Positions 8,965-19,593 of a stretch of DNA of 64,000 bases are shown here, piece by piece (the first letter of the stretch is position 1; each line of letters begins with the position of its first letter). Origin of the DNA: Streptomyces justiciae (GTDB lineage Bacteria > Actinomycetota > Actinomycetes > Streptomycetales > Streptomycetaceae); contig NZ_JADDXU010000022.1 of assembly GCF_015163075.1 (NCBI RefSeq), positions 62,001 through 126,000 on the forward strand. Reading direction: 5' to 3'. The notes under the pieces were generated by a model. The model ran no database searches, was not told the DNA's origin, and was given only the letters and a program-made list of their open reading frames with translations. The position numbers were made by a program, and so were the translations under genes.

Positions 8965-9094
8965 AACCCCGCCGTCCGGCCCCGGACCGGCTACGAACTC
9001 CTGTGCCCGATACGGCAGGATGAGCGGTCGCGCCGACCACGGAACCCGCACGGTCGGCGCGAGCGCACATCCCGCAACTCGAACAGGTGGCAAC

Positions 9095-10198
9095 GTGACG
9101 GCATTTCAACGGGATCTCACCATGGACGACCTGGTCGTCGCCGGAATCCCCGTGGTCGCGGGCTTGGTGGCGGCGTTCCTGCTGCGCATGGTGCTCAAGT
9201 GGCTGGGCAAGCACGCGGACCGCACCAAGTGGACCGGTGACGACGTCATCGTGGCCGCGCTGCGGACGGTGGTGCCGTGGGGTGCGATCGTGGGCGGGAT
9301 CGCCATCGCGGCGGCGGCGCTGCCGCTGCGGTCGGGGTTCCAGCGCAACACCAACAACGTGCTGACCGTGCTGATGATCTTCGTGGTCACGGTGGCGGCG
9401 GCCCGGCTGGTGGCCGGTCTCGTCCGGACGGTCACCCAGTCCCGTTCCGGGGTCGCGGGCTCGGCCACGATCTTCGTGAACATCACCCGGGTGCTGGTCC
9501 TGGCCATCGGCTTCCTGGTGGTGCTCCAGACGCTGGGCATCTCGATAGCGCCCCTGCTCACCGCCCTCGGCGTCGGCGGTCTCGCGGTCGCCCTCGCCCT
9601 CCAGGACACCCTCGCCAACCTCTTCGCGGGCATCCACATCCTCGCCTCCAAGACCGTCCAGCCCGGCGACTACATCCGGCTGAGCAGCGGTGAGGAGGGC
9701 TACGTCGAGGACATCAACTGGCGTCAGACGACCGTGCGCGCCCTCTCCAACAACCTGGTCGTCATCCCCAACGGCGAGCTCGCCAAGACGAACATGACCA
9801 ACTTCATGCGTCCCGAGCAGCAGTTGACGATCCTCGTCCAGGTCGGTGTCGCCTACGACAGTGACCTGGAGCAGGTCGAGCGGGTCACCTGCGAGGTCGT
9901 CACCGAGGTCATGACGCAGGTCGAGGGCGCCGTCCCGGACCACGAACCGCTGGTCCGCTTCCACACCTTCGGCGACTCCCGCATCGGCTTCACCGTGATC
10001 CTCGGCGTCGGCGAGTTCAGCGACCAGTTCCGCATCAAGCACGAGTTCATCAAGCAGCTCCACAAGCGCTACCGCCAGGAGGGCATCCGCATCCCGGCGC
10101 CCGCACGGACGGTGGCCCTCCAGCAGGGGTCGGTGACGATCCCGCAGCAGCGGGTCGCCGAAGAGGCGGGCGAGGTCACCGCCGCCCGCCTCGACTGA
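9095..10198 (+). CDS. Small-conductance mechanosensitive channel, MscS family
   Basis: A 367-residue protein with three N-terminal hydrophobic segments, then the pore helix region LTALGVGGLAVALALQDTLANLFAG (about residues 150-175), which holds the conserved GxGGLAxxLAxQ...N pattern of MscS TM3, followed by the beta domain (DYIRLSSGEEGYVEDINWRQTTVR) and the FMRPEQQ and C-terminal alpha/beta domains. It opens under membrane tension to release solutes in osmotic downshift. The GTG start at 9095 follows an AGGTGG site; an ATG at 9122 is the alternative. Confidence 0.88.
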   Translation: MTAFQRDLTMDDLVVAGIPVVAGLVAAFLLRMVLKWLGKHADRTKWTGDDVIVAALRTVVPWGAIVGGIAIAAAALPLRSGFQRNTNNVLTVLMIFVVTVAAARLVAGLVRTVTQSRSGVAGSATIFVNITRVLVLAIGFLVVLQTLGISIAPLLTALGVGGLAVALALQDTLANLFAGIHILASKTVQPGDYIRLSSGEEGYVEDINWRQTTVRALSNNLVVIPNGELAKTNMTNFMRPEQQLTILVQVGVAYDSDLEQVERVTCEVVTEVMTQVEGAVPDHEPLVRFHTFGDSRIGFTVILGVGEFSDQFRIKHEFIKQLHKRYRQEGIRIPAPARTVALQQGSVTIPQQRVAEEAGEVTAARLD

Positions 10199-10207
10199 CG
10201 CGACGTC

Positions 10208-11743
10208 TCAGAGCGTGGCCGAGTTGTCGTGGTGGCCGCTCGGCCGGTTCTGCGGCTGACGCAGGGACGAACTCACCGGCGTCACCGTCCAGTCCGGGTG
10301 GCCGGGCATGCGCGGGGTCTTCGTGCCGTAGAGCCAGTCCCGCAGGAAGCCGGACTGGTCGGAGCCGGAGACCTCGGAGGCGACGGCGATGTAGTCGGCG
10401 GTCGACGCCGAGGAGTTGCGGAAGCGGTCGAGGAAGGTGCGCTCGATCGACGCGAACACCGTCTCGCCGACCTGCCGGCGCAGGGCGTACAGGACGAGGA
10501 CGCCACCGAGGTAGCGCTGGTTGTCGAAGAGGTTGGCCTCGTTCGGGGCGGCGACCGGGCCGGATGCCTGACGCCACTGGTCGCCCTTGGCGTAGGTGTC
10601 CTTCATCCGGGCTTCCATGGTGGTCAGGCCGATCGAGTCGGCCCAGCCGCGCTCGTAGCGGTACAGCAGCCCGTAGAAGTCGGCGTGGCCCTCGTTGATC
10701 CACAGGTCGGCCCAGGTGGCGGGGCTGACGCTGTTGCCGAAGTAGGAGTGGACCAGCTCGTGCATCATGTGCGAGCCGATCTTCGGCTCGGCCTGGAGCA
10801 GGTAGTTCGGCTTGTAGAGGGTCAGGGTCTGGGTCTCCAGGCCCGTGAAGTCGAACGCCGTCGAGGAGTCGTTGTTGCAGGGCAGCAGACCGTACGTCTC
10901 GAACGGGTAGGCGCCGAGCCGCTGCTCGATCCAGCTCACCAGGTTCGGGGTGAGGGCGAGCGCGGGCTCCAGGGCCTCGGCGCGGGCGACGGGGACGACG
11001 TCCCGCAGCGGCAGGCCGTTCGGTCCCTGCCGGTCCTTGACCACGTAGTCGCCGACCGTGAGCTGCACGAGCTCGGTGGCGATCGGCTCCCGGGAGCGGT
11101 AGGTGTACGCGGTCCGGCCGTCGCCGAGGTCCTCGGTACTGGTCAGGCTGCCGCTCGCGACGCCCTTGAGACCGGTCGGGACGGTGATGCGGAAGGTGAA
11201 GTCCGCCTTGTCCACCGGGTGGTCGTTGCACGGGAAGACGGTGTGCGCGGAGTTCGGCTGCGGGCAGACCGCGAAGCCGTCCGGGGTAGGCACCCAGGCA
11301 GTGTGCGCGAGGGTGCGGCGCGGGTCGGCGGAGTACGTGACGGTGACGGTGACCCGGCGCTTGGCCGGCAGGCAGCGGGCGGGCGTGATCCGCAGCTTCT
11401 CGCCTGCCTGCTCGAACGCCGCCGTTTTGCCGGCCACGGTCACGGTGCGTATGTCCAGGCCGAGTGCGTCCAGGGAGAAGCGGGTCAGGGCCTCGGTGGT
11501 GGTGATCCGCAGCGTGGCCGTGGCGTCGACGAGCCTGGTCGTGGCGTCGTAGGCGAGGTCCAGGTGGTAGGCCGACACGCGGTAGCCGTCGTTGCCGAGG
11601 GCCGGGTAGACGGGGTCCCCCAGGGTCTCCGGGCCGGCGACGCCGCTCGTGGCGGCGGCCTGCGCCGGGGCTCCCCCGATGGTCAGGGCTGCGGCGGTAC
11701 CGATCAGGGCGGCGGGTGCCGTCACTCTGGTGCGATATCTCAT
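10208..11743 (-). CDS. Secreted M1-family metallopeptidase (aminopeptidase N-like)
   Basis: A 511-residue gluzincin. A Sec signal peptide (MRYRTRV then a hydrophobic run ending GAPAQAA at about residue 30) sends it out of the cell. The zinc site is H328-E-L-V-H332 with the third ligand E351 in NEGHAD, the correct 18-residue spacing. The usual GAMEN exopeptidase motif is replaced by GLETQ. Removes N-terminal residues from peptides. The start at 11743 is chosen because the signal peptide begins there; a longer frame only adds a non-signal extension into the divergent promoter region. Convergent with the MscS gene, 9 bases apart. Confidence 0.85.
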   Translation of the reverse strand: MRYRTRVTAPAALIGTAAALTIGGAPAQAAATSGVAGPETLGDPVYPALGNDGYRVSAYHLDLAYDATTRLVDATATLRITTTEALTRFSLDALGLDIRTVTVAGKTAAFEQAGEKLRITPARCLPAKRRVTVTVTYSADPRRTLAHTAWVPTPDGFAVCPQPNSAHTVFPCNDHPVDKADFTFRITVPTGLKGVASGSLTSTEDLGDGRTAYTYRSREPIATELVQLTVGDYVVKDRQGPNGLPLRDVVPVARAEALEPALALTPNLVSWIEQRLGAYPFETYGLLPCNNDSSTAFDFTGLETQTLTLYKPNYLLQAEPKIGSHMMHELVHSYFGNSVSPATWADLWINEGHADFYGLLYRYERGWADSIGLTTMEARMKDTYAKGDQWRQASGPVAAPNEANLFDNQRYLGGVLVLYALRRQVGETVFASIERTFLDRFRNSSASTADYIAVASEVSGSDQSGFLRDWLYGTKTPRMPGHPDWTVTPVSSSLRQPQNRPSGHHDNSATL

Positions 11744-11889
11744 GGTCCGCTTTCGCTCGGGCGGCCGGGTGGTCGGTCCGGCCGTCGGATGAGTGTGATC
11801 ACCCCCCATCACTTCAAGATCGGGCGTTCGGGTTGCATGAGAAGGCGCATCAAATCCGACAGGGTGTGCGAGGACCCCTGTCGAGCCGG

Positions 11890-11919
11890 GCTCGATCACG
11901 AGATATCTTGATGTCGAGC
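11890..11919. promoter_or_regulatory. Imperfect dyad upstream of isocitrate dehydrogenase
   Basis: In the 205-base divergent gap between the M1 peptidase and icd, arms GCTCGA (11890-11895) and TCGAGC (11914-11919) flank an AT-rich core centred on the palindrome GATATC, in an otherwise GC-rich region. The centre lies about 45 bases before the icd start, a reasonable operator or promoter position. No regulator can be named; the site is inferred from symmetry only. Confidence 0.3.
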
Positions 11920-11948
11920 AATGTTGCAGACGTGGAGCGGAGCACCCG

Positions 11949-14168
<2,220 letters not shown>

Positions 14169-14187
14169 CGCACCCCGCACCCCATGT

Positions 14188-14222
14188 CCCGCCCCGGTCG
14201 GCAGTTGCCCGGCCGGGGCGGG
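14188..14222 (+). terminator. Terminator hairpin after icd
   Basis: Arms CCCGCCCCGGTCGG (14188-14201) and CCGGCCGGGGCGGG (14209-14222) form a 14-base-pair stem with one G-T pair and a 7-base loop, 19 bases after the icd stop. There is no long U-run, as is usual in Streptomyces. It also lies just beyond the 3' end of the convergent DUF5713 gene and may work in both directions. Confidence 0.7.
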
Positions 14223-14229
14223 CCGCGTT

Positions 14230-14571
14230 TCACCAGTTCCGCTCAGAGATCAGCTCCTCCGAATCGGCGTCCGTGAAGCCGTAGGCGCGGGCGATGAACC
14301 AGAACTGCTCGCCTATCTCCTCCCGAGCGAAGGTCTCGATCCCGCTGCCCGCCTCGTCGAAGGCCGCCTCCAGGTCGTTGAACTCCTCGGTGGCCGCATG
14401 CGTCAGCACGTACAGCGCGGCGAGATCGGCGGGGCGCTCCGCCTCGATCCGCTCGCACAGGCGCAGCAGGATCTCCCGGCCCCGGTCCAGCACCTGGTCC
14501 GGGTAGTAGTCGTCGTCGTAGAGCGCCTTGAGAAACGGGTGGGCGGCCACGAGCTCGTTGCTGATCGTCAT
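14230..14571 (-). CDS. DUF5713 family protein
   Basis: A 113-residue acidic helical protein starting MTISNELVAAHPFLKALYDDDYYPD, a beginning I recognise as DUF5713. It has no catalytic motif known to me and no signal peptide. The ATG at 14571 is preferred; an upstream GTG would add six residues. Function unknown. It is divergent from the deformylase gene, 47 bases away, and convergent with icd. Confidence 0.72.
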   Translation of the reverse strand: MTISNELVAAHPFLKALYDDDYYPDQVLDRGREILLRLCERIEAERPADLAALYVLTHAATEEFNDLEAAFDEAGSGIETFAREEIGEQFWFIARAYGFTDADSEELISERNW

Positions 14572-14618
14572 GCTGTGATCGTGCACCACCCCACTGACAA
14601 CGCCCCGGGAGCCGCCGC

Positions 14619-15407
14619 ATGACCTCCGTCGTACCGTCCTTCGAGCTGGTGGCCGGGGCCGCGGCGTCCCCCGTGATCCTGCATGTGCCGCATTCCGCGC
14701 GGGAGATACCGGCCGACGTGCGCGCGGGGATCGTGCTGGACGACGCCGCGCTGGAGCGGGAGCTGGACCACATCGTCGACGCGCACACCGCGGAGCTGGC
14801 CGAGCGGGCGGCCGGGCTGTCGGCGGTGGCGCCGTGGCGGTTCGTGAACCGGCTGGCGCGGCTGGTCGTCGATCCCGAGCGGTTCCCGGACGAGCGGGAG
14901 GAGATGCTCGCCGTCGGGATGGGCGCCGTATACACGGGGACCACCGACCGGAAGGCGCTGCGGCCCGCGGACACCGACCCCGAGCCGCTGGTCGCGCAGT
15001 ACTTCCGGCCGTACGCGCGGGCCATGACCGAGGCCGTCGCCGACCGGCTCGCCGTGGCCGGGCGGGCCGTGATCGTCGACGTGCACTCCTATCCCAGCGC
15101 GCCGCTGCCCTACGAACTGCACGGCGACGGCCCGCGACCGCCCGTCTGCCTCGGCACCGACTCCTTCCACACCCCGCCCGAGCTGCTCGCCGCCGGGCGT
15201 GAGGCGTTCGGGGACGTCGGGCTGGACAGCCCGTTCAGCGGGACGTACGTGCCGCTGGAGTTCTACGGCCGTGATCCGCGGGTCTCCGCGCTGATGGTGG
15301 AGATCCGGCGGGACACGTACATGACCGAGCCGGGCGGACCCACCGGCCCCGGCCTCGAACGCCTCACCTCGGCACTCGCGACACTCGTCGACACCGTGTC
15401 CCGCTGA
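14619..15407 (+). CDS. N-formylglutamate amidohydrolase (N-formylglutamate deformylase)
   Basis: A 262-residue protein of the HutG-type N-formylglutamate amidohydrolase family. Motifs: the metal-binding HVPHSAREIPADVR at residues 20-33, DLHSYPS-like VDVHSYPSAPLPYE near 150 and the closing LMVEIRRDTYM near 225. The reaction hydrolyses N-formyl-L-glutamate to glutamate and formate. No histidine-utilisation genes are adjacent, so it may serve a different N-acyl or formyl substrate. The ATG at 14619 follows a GGGAGCC site. Confidence 0.82.
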   Translation: MTSVVPSFELVAGAAASPVILHVPHSAREIPADVRAGIVLDDAALERELDHIVDAHTAELAERAAGLSAVAPWRFVNRLARLVVDPERFPDEREEMLAVGMGAVYTGTTDRKALRPADTDPEPLVAQYFRPYARAMTEAVADRLAVAGRAVIVDVHSYPSAPLPYELHGDGPRPPVCLGTDSFHTPPELLAAGREAFGDVGLDSPFSGTYVPLEFYGRDPRVSALMVEIRRDTYMTEPGGPTGPGLERLTSALATLVDTVSR

Positions 15408-15451
15408 GCGCCTGCGTCGTCTCCCCGGTCGGATCAGCGCGCGGCGGCGTT

Positions 15452-15640
15452 GGGGGGTCCCCCGCGCGAGCTCGGGTTCGAGTGTGGGGGAACATGCGAG
15501 CGCAAGGCGCCGGAGCCGCCCGCGATGGGGGTGCTCCCGCGTGAGCCGCGCGAAGCCCGGTCGGGCGTGGGGGAGGAGTCACGTGGGCATTTGGGCACGC
15601 GGCCAGGGGTCCCCCACGCCTTTTAGGGCAGTGGGGGGAG
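15452..15640. repeat. Three degenerate copies of a G-run palindromic intergenic element
   Basis: The 343-base gap before the P450 gene holds no convincing gene. It contains three related units at about 15452-15491, 15527-15574 and 15605-15640. Each has a GGGGGT(N)CCC-type inverted core and a GTGGGGGA-type end, joined by a CG-rich arm containing CGAG or GCGAAG; the third is in the opposite orientation. Such elements are scattered between Streptomyces genes and can fold into hairpins. They probably attenuate or terminate transcription. Confidence 0.5.
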
Positions 15641-15750
15641 GAGTGCGTGCCAGGCGTCGCGCGCCCGGCCGGGGAGATGACACTGGCTCTGACCACCGGC
15701 TGGAGCACTCCCGCGCGACACCCGGCCGTGCCGCGGTGAGGGTGGAGGGC

Positions 15751-16968
15751 ATGACCGAGGAGACCACCACGCTGACCGGACCTCCCGTACGGGACTGGCC
15801 CGCCCTCGACCTGGCCGGGACGGAGTTCGACCCGGTGCTGGCGGAGCTGATGCGGGAGGGGCCGCTGACCCGGATCCGGCTGCCGTTCGGCGAGGGGTGG
15901 GCGTGGCTCGCCACCCGCTACGAGGACGTCCGGCAGATCACCAACGATGCGCGGTTCAGCCGTACCGCCGGCATGGACCGCCAAGTCACCCGGCTCGCCC
16001 CGCACTTCGCCCCGCAGCCGGGCTCCCCCGCCTGGGCCGACCAGCCCGACCACAACCGGCTGCGCAAGGCCGTGGCCGGGGCGTTCACGGTGAGCGCGAT
16101 GAAGCGGCTGCGGCCGCGGGCGCAGGAGCTGCTCGACCCGCTGGTGGCGGGGATCGTCCGGGACGGTCCGCCCGCCGATCTCGTCGAAAGGGTCCTCGAA
16201 CCCTTCCCGGTGACCCTGATCTGCGAGGTCATGGGGGTGCCCGCCGCCGACCGGCCCCGGATGCACGCCTGGGCCGCGCAAATCGTCTCCACGAAGGGCG
16301 GGGCCGAGGCCTCCGCCGAGGCCAAGAAGGGCATGTTCGGCTGGATCGCGGACACCGTCCGGGCCCGCGCGAACAGTGCCGGCGACGACGTGTACTCGCT
16401 GATCGGCGCGGCGCTGCGGCGGGGCGAGATCAGCGAGGCGGAGGCGGTCGGCCTGGCCGCGCCCCTGCAGATCGGCGGTGAGGCGGTCACCCACAACTGC
16501 GGCCAGACCCTGTACCTGCTGCTGACGCGCCCCGAGCTGATGGAGCGCATGCGGCAGCGGCCCGAGGCGCGGGCGACCGCCCTGGACGAGCTGATGCGCT
16601 ACGTCCCGCACCGCACCGCCGTCGGACTCGCCCGGATCGCCCTGGAGGACGTCGCGATCGGCGGGCAACTGATCCGCGCGGGCGACCCGGTGTACGTCTC
16701 CTATCTGGCCGCCAACCGTGATCCGGACGTCTTCCCCGACCCGGACCGCATCGACCTGGACCGGGACCCCAACCCGCACCTGTCCTTCGGCAACGGCGCG
16801 CACTACTGCACGGGCGCGGTGCTGGCGCGGCTCCAGATCGAGCTCATGGTCGGCACGCTCCTGGACCGGCTGCCGGGGCTGCGGCTCGCGGTCCCGGCCG
16901 ACCAGGTGGCCTGGCGCCGGAAGACGATGATCCGCGGTCCGCAGTCCCTGCCCGTCACCTGGGACTGA
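15751..16968 (+). CDS. Cytochrome P450
   Basis: A 405-residue bacterial class I P450. The heme-binding loop FGNGAHYCTGAVLAR (Cys near residue 355) is present, and the ExxR helix appears as DELMRYV. The I-helix reads IGGEAVTHN, keeping the acid (E) that usually precedes the oxygen-activating Thr. The PERF-like region is PDVFPDPDRIDLDRD. The ATG at 15751 is chosen because it has a GGTGGAGGG site and gives the usual 400-residue length; longer frames reach into the repeat-rich gap. No ferredoxin or reductase gene is adjacent and there is no biosynthetic cluster, so the substrate is unknown. Confidence 0.9.
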   Translation: MTEETTTLTGPPVRDWPALDLAGTEFDPVLAELMREGPLTRIRLPFGEGWAWLATRYEDVRQITNDARFSRTAGMDRQVTRLAPHFAPQPGSPAWADQPDHNRLRKAVAGAFTVSAMKRLRPRAQELLDPLVAGIVRDGPPADLVERVLEPFPVTLICEVMGVPAADRPRMHAWAAQIVSTKGGAEASAEAKKGMFGWIADTVRARANSAGDDVYSLIGAALRRGEISEAEAVGLAAPLQIGGEAVTHNCGQTLYLLLTRPELMERMRQRPEARATALDELMRYVPHRTAVGLARIALEDVAIGGQLIRAGDPVYVSYLAANRDPDVFPDPDRIDLDRDPNPHLSFGNGAHYCTGAVLARLQIELMVGTLLDRLPGLRLAVPADQVAWRRKTMIRGPQSLPVTWD

Positions 16969-16969
16969 G

Positions 16970-17446
16970 TCAGACGGTCAGCCAGTCGGTGACGATCGCC
17001 TCCCTGCCGGTCCGCAGCCGCAGCGCGAAGGGACCGGCGGGGGAATCGCCGTACGTGAACCGCCCCATGTCGTCGGTGGTCAGCGGGGCCCCGGTCTGCG
17101 GTCCGCTGAGCACCTCGATCAACGCCTGCTGGGGCGGCAGCACCTGCCCCATCAGGCCCTCCCCGGTGACCTCCACGTCCACGGTGACCTCACCCGCGCG
17201 GAACGTCAGCATCCGCGGCACGTCCGTGGCTCCCCTGACGGGGATCGCGTCCACCACCGAGTCGAAGGTCAGCTCGGCGATCCGGGCGTCGAGGTCATGT
17301 AAGGCGTACGCCTCCACGGCGATCTGCCGCAGCTGGGCCGGTACCGGGTCGAGGATGCCGGCGGCCCTGCGGAGCTCCTCCTCCAGCAGGTCCGCGTCGG
17401 CGTCCGCACCCTCGTAGGCCTCGTCCCACGTCTCGTCGTCGTTCAT
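16970..17446 (-). CDS. Small protein of the CHAT/sigma module, putative sigma-factor partner
   Basis: A 158-residue acidic protein with no Cys, no signal peptide and no membrane segment. Residues 1-60 form predicted helices (DLLEEELRRAAGILDPVPAQL, then LHDLDARIAEL). The rest is beta-rich and ends TGREAIVTDWLTV, like a small beta-sandwich (carboxypeptidase-regulatory or transthyretin type). I recall similar helix-plus-sandwich proteins beside actinobacterial sigma/CHAT genes. It lies 8 bases after the sigma stop. A GTG at 17458 overlapping that stop is the alternative start, but ATG 17446 has a GAGGG site. An anti-sigma or protease-substrate role is inference. Confidence 0.7.
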   Translation of the reverse strand: MNDDETWDEAYEGADADADLLEEELRRAAGILDPVPAQLRQIAVEAYALHDLDARIAELTFDSVVDAIPVRGATDVPRMLTFRAGEVTVDVEVTGEGLMGQVLPPQQALIEVLSGPQTGAPLTTDDMGRFTYGDSPAGPFALRLRTGREAIVTDWLTV

Positions 17447-17454
17447 CTCGTCCC

Positions 17455-18093
17455 TCACACCGCCCCCCGTGCCTCGAGTCGGGCCCGCAGCCGGCGCAGA
17501 CAGCGCTGGCGCAGCGGTCCGATGCTGCCCACCGCGATGCCCAGCGCGGCGGACACCTCCTGGTAGCTCGGCGGCGGCGACGCCATCAGGATGCGCAGCA
17601 ACTGCCTGCACCGGTCGCCGAGTTCCTCGAACTCCTGCCACAGATGCCGGATGCGTTCGCTCTCCACGGCCGCCTCCTCGGAGTCGAGGAGGGACTGCTC
17701 CGGCGTCCGGTCCTCGCTGACCCGGTCGAGCAACTGCGGATCGTCGGTGGGCGTCAGCCGCCTTAAGCTCTTGAGCACCTTCAGACACTCGTGCCGCGCG
17801 GTGCTGGCCAGCCACGAACCCGCCTTCTGCGGTTCGCGGATACGGCCGAGGTGCTGGGCGAAACGGAACCACACCGTCTGGTACACCTCGTGTGCGTCGG
17901 CGTCGCTCAGCCGGTGCGCGCGCACCACTGACCACACCAGTGGGCTCAGCCCTTCCACGAGCGCCTTCCAGGCCGCCGCGTCGCCGTCGACGGCGGACTG
18001 GACCAACGCGCCGACATCTGCTCGGTCCACGGCCCCACCCCTCGTGTACGGCAAGTCATCGTACGCCGTGGAGGGGGCGAGTTCGGCCCTCAT
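17455..18093 (-). CDS. RNA polymerase sigma factor, ECF-like sigma-70 family
   Basis: A 212-residue two-domain sigma factor. Region 2 is around VYQTVWFRFAQHLGRIREPQKAGSWLASTARHE (about residues 70-105) and region 4 HTH around PPSYQEVSAALGIAVGSIGPLRQRCLRRLR (about 172-202). Between them is a short acidic linker. Its ATG overlaps the stop of the S8 protease gene (ATGA), so translation is coupled, and the 158-residue protein follows directly. No zinc-binding anti-sigma factor is encoded nearby, so control must come from another partner, most simply the neighbouring proteases or the small downstream protein. Confidence 0.88.
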   Translation of the reverse strand: MRAELAPSTAYDDLPYTRGGAVDRADVGALVQSAVDGDAAAWKALVEGLSPLVWSVVRAHRLSDADAHEVYQTVWFRFAQHLGRIREPQKAGSWLASTARHECLKVLKSLRRLTPTDDPQLLDRVSEDRTPEQSLLDSEEAAVESERIRHLWQEFEELGDRCRQLLRILMASPPPSYQEVSAALGIAVGSIGPLRQRCLRRLRARLEARGAV

Positions 18094-19520
18094 GCCCCAG
18101 GAGAGAGCTGTACGACCGTCCCCTGGCGCCAGGTAGGCGGTATGAGCGCCGGTACGTGCGCCCCGCGCACTTCCGCGAACTCGGTGTTGGCGGCGAGCAG
18201 TTGCTTGCGCGCCGCCCGCGGGTCGGTCTCCTTGTGGGCGGTCATGTGGGCCGCGACCAGGGCGGCCGCGGCCGGGGTGGCGAAGGAGGTGCCGCTCCAG
18301 TGCGCGTATCCGTCGAACATCACCTGGTCGGGCTTGGCGGAGCTGCCGTCGTCGCTCAACACGCCCGTGTGGCGGGGGTGTTGGCAGGTGCAGAGGTAGG
18401 TGAAGTTGAAGCGGCAGGCGTCGTACGTGGAGTGCTGGTAGACGTACGGGATCGGCGCGTCGAAGCCGGTGAGGGTGCTGGTGAGGCGCTCGCCGGGGGC
18501 GTAGGCGTTGACCCAGGAGCCGTGGTTGCTGAAGCAGGCGCCGTGGTCACCGTCGGTGCGCAGGGCGCCGATCGACAGGACGCTGTCCGCGTAGTCGGGC
18601 AGGGAGGCGTAGGCGGCGGGCCAGAAGGGCGTCGCGCTGGCGTTGTTGCCGGCGGCGGCGACCAACAGGGTGCGCTGCTGCCGCAGTTCCCGCATGAAGG
18701 CGTCCACGCCGAGCAGGCCGTCGGTGCGGCCGTTGGAGGTGCCGGCGGAGAGGCTGATGATGTCGGGCCAGCCGTCCCGGTCGACGGCGGCGAACAGGGC
18801 GTCGCCGAAGTCGGATTCGAGGATGGCGCCGGCGTCGTTGAGGGTGTTGCGCACGGTGATGTTCGTGTTGGGCGACACGGCCGCGAGGATGCCGGCGATG
18901 AACGTGCCGTGCCCGACGTAGATCTTGAGGTTGCCCTGGTCGTCGGTCTCGGTGCCGTGCAGGTCGCCCTGGACGTGTGAGAGCAGCGGGACCAGTGTGT
19001 GGTCGTGGGTGAGGCCGTTGTCGATGACGAGGACGTCCACGGCGGTGCCGGCGTCGTAACCGGCCTCCGCGGGGGCCGGGTTGGTGCCGCCGGTGAGCGG
19101 GGCGGGCACCGGCTCGTCGCCGGGACAGGAGTTGACCGCGATGGACACCACGTGGTTGCGGCTGACCAGCCGGCGTCCGGCGCGTCCCTCCGGTTCGCGC
19201 ATGGCCCGCAGCGCGTTGGCGACCGCCCGGTCGGCGCGCCGGTCGCCGTGGCCGGGGTCGCCGACCTGGATACGGGTGATGCCCGAGCGGTTGGTCTCCG
19301 GGCCCGCGCGGCGGACCTGGTCGCCGCTGAGGCCGGTCGCCGCGGTGAAGTGGTCGCGGACGGTGTTCTCGACGAGTGCCGCCTCCTCACCGTCCCGGGC
19401 GAGGACGACACCCTTCTCGTAGATGAACTCGGCCGCGTCGTCCGGTCCCATCGCGAGGGGGACGTCGGGCATCGATCGCTGGATCTGGTCGAACTGCTCC
19501 GGGAATCGCTGAGGTGCCAT
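18090..19520 (-). CDS. S8 (subtilisin-like) serine protease without signal peptide
   Basis: A 476-residue protease with a complete triad: D167 (VLVIDNG, with Asn after Asp), H204 (GHGTFIAG) and S412 (SGTSFATP), plus oxyanion Asn near 302 (AAGNN). The first 150 residues are soluble and helical and could act as a regulatory or pro-region; no signal peptide or membrane anchor is visible, so it should act in the cytoplasm. An insertion near residues 378-394 is Cys/His rich (DACRFNFTYLCTCQHPRH), suggesting a metal site. The start at 19520 has a perfect GGGAGGA site. First gene of the protease-sigma operon, divergent from the CHAT gene. Confidence 0.88.
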   Translation of the reverse strand: MAPQRFPEQFDQIQRSMPDVPLAMGPDDAAEFIYEKGVVLARDGEEAALVENTVRDHFTAATGLSGDQVRRAGPETNRSGITRIQVGDPGHGDRRADRAVANALRAMREPEGRAGRRLVSRNHVVSIAVNSCPGDEPVPAPLTGGTNPAPAEAGYDAGTAVDVLVIDNGLTHDHTLVPLLSHVQGDLHGTETDDQGNLKIYVGHGTFIAGILAAVSPNTNITVRNTLNDAGAILESDFGDALFAAVDRDGWPDIISLSAGTSNGRTDGLLGVDAFMRELRQQRTLLVAAAGNNASATPFWPAAYASLPDYADSVLSIGALRTDGDHGACFSNHGSWVNAYAPGERLTSTLTGFDAPIPYVYQHSTYDACRFNFTYLCTCQHPRHTGVLSDDGSSAKPDQVMFDGYAHWSGTSFATPAAAALVAAHMTAHKETDPRAARKQLLAANTEFAEVRGAHVPALIPPTWRQGTVVQLSPGA

Positions 19521-19593
19521 GGCGTGTCCTCCCACTTGAGCGGTGGTCGTCAGTCAGAGTCTCGGGGCCTGGGATTGATACAGCGCCAACCCT

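Noticed and set aside
7096..9093. A 665-codon frame antisense to the APC permease gene.
   Set aside because: Composition is Arg/Gly/His/Gln-rich with no domain; the permease on the other strand has clear motifs and membrane segments.
15484..15750. An upstream in-frame extension of the P450 gene by 89 codons.
   Set aside because: It runs through the repeat-rich gap, has no ribosome site and would give an abnormal N-terminus; the ATG at 15751 with GGAGG gives the family length.
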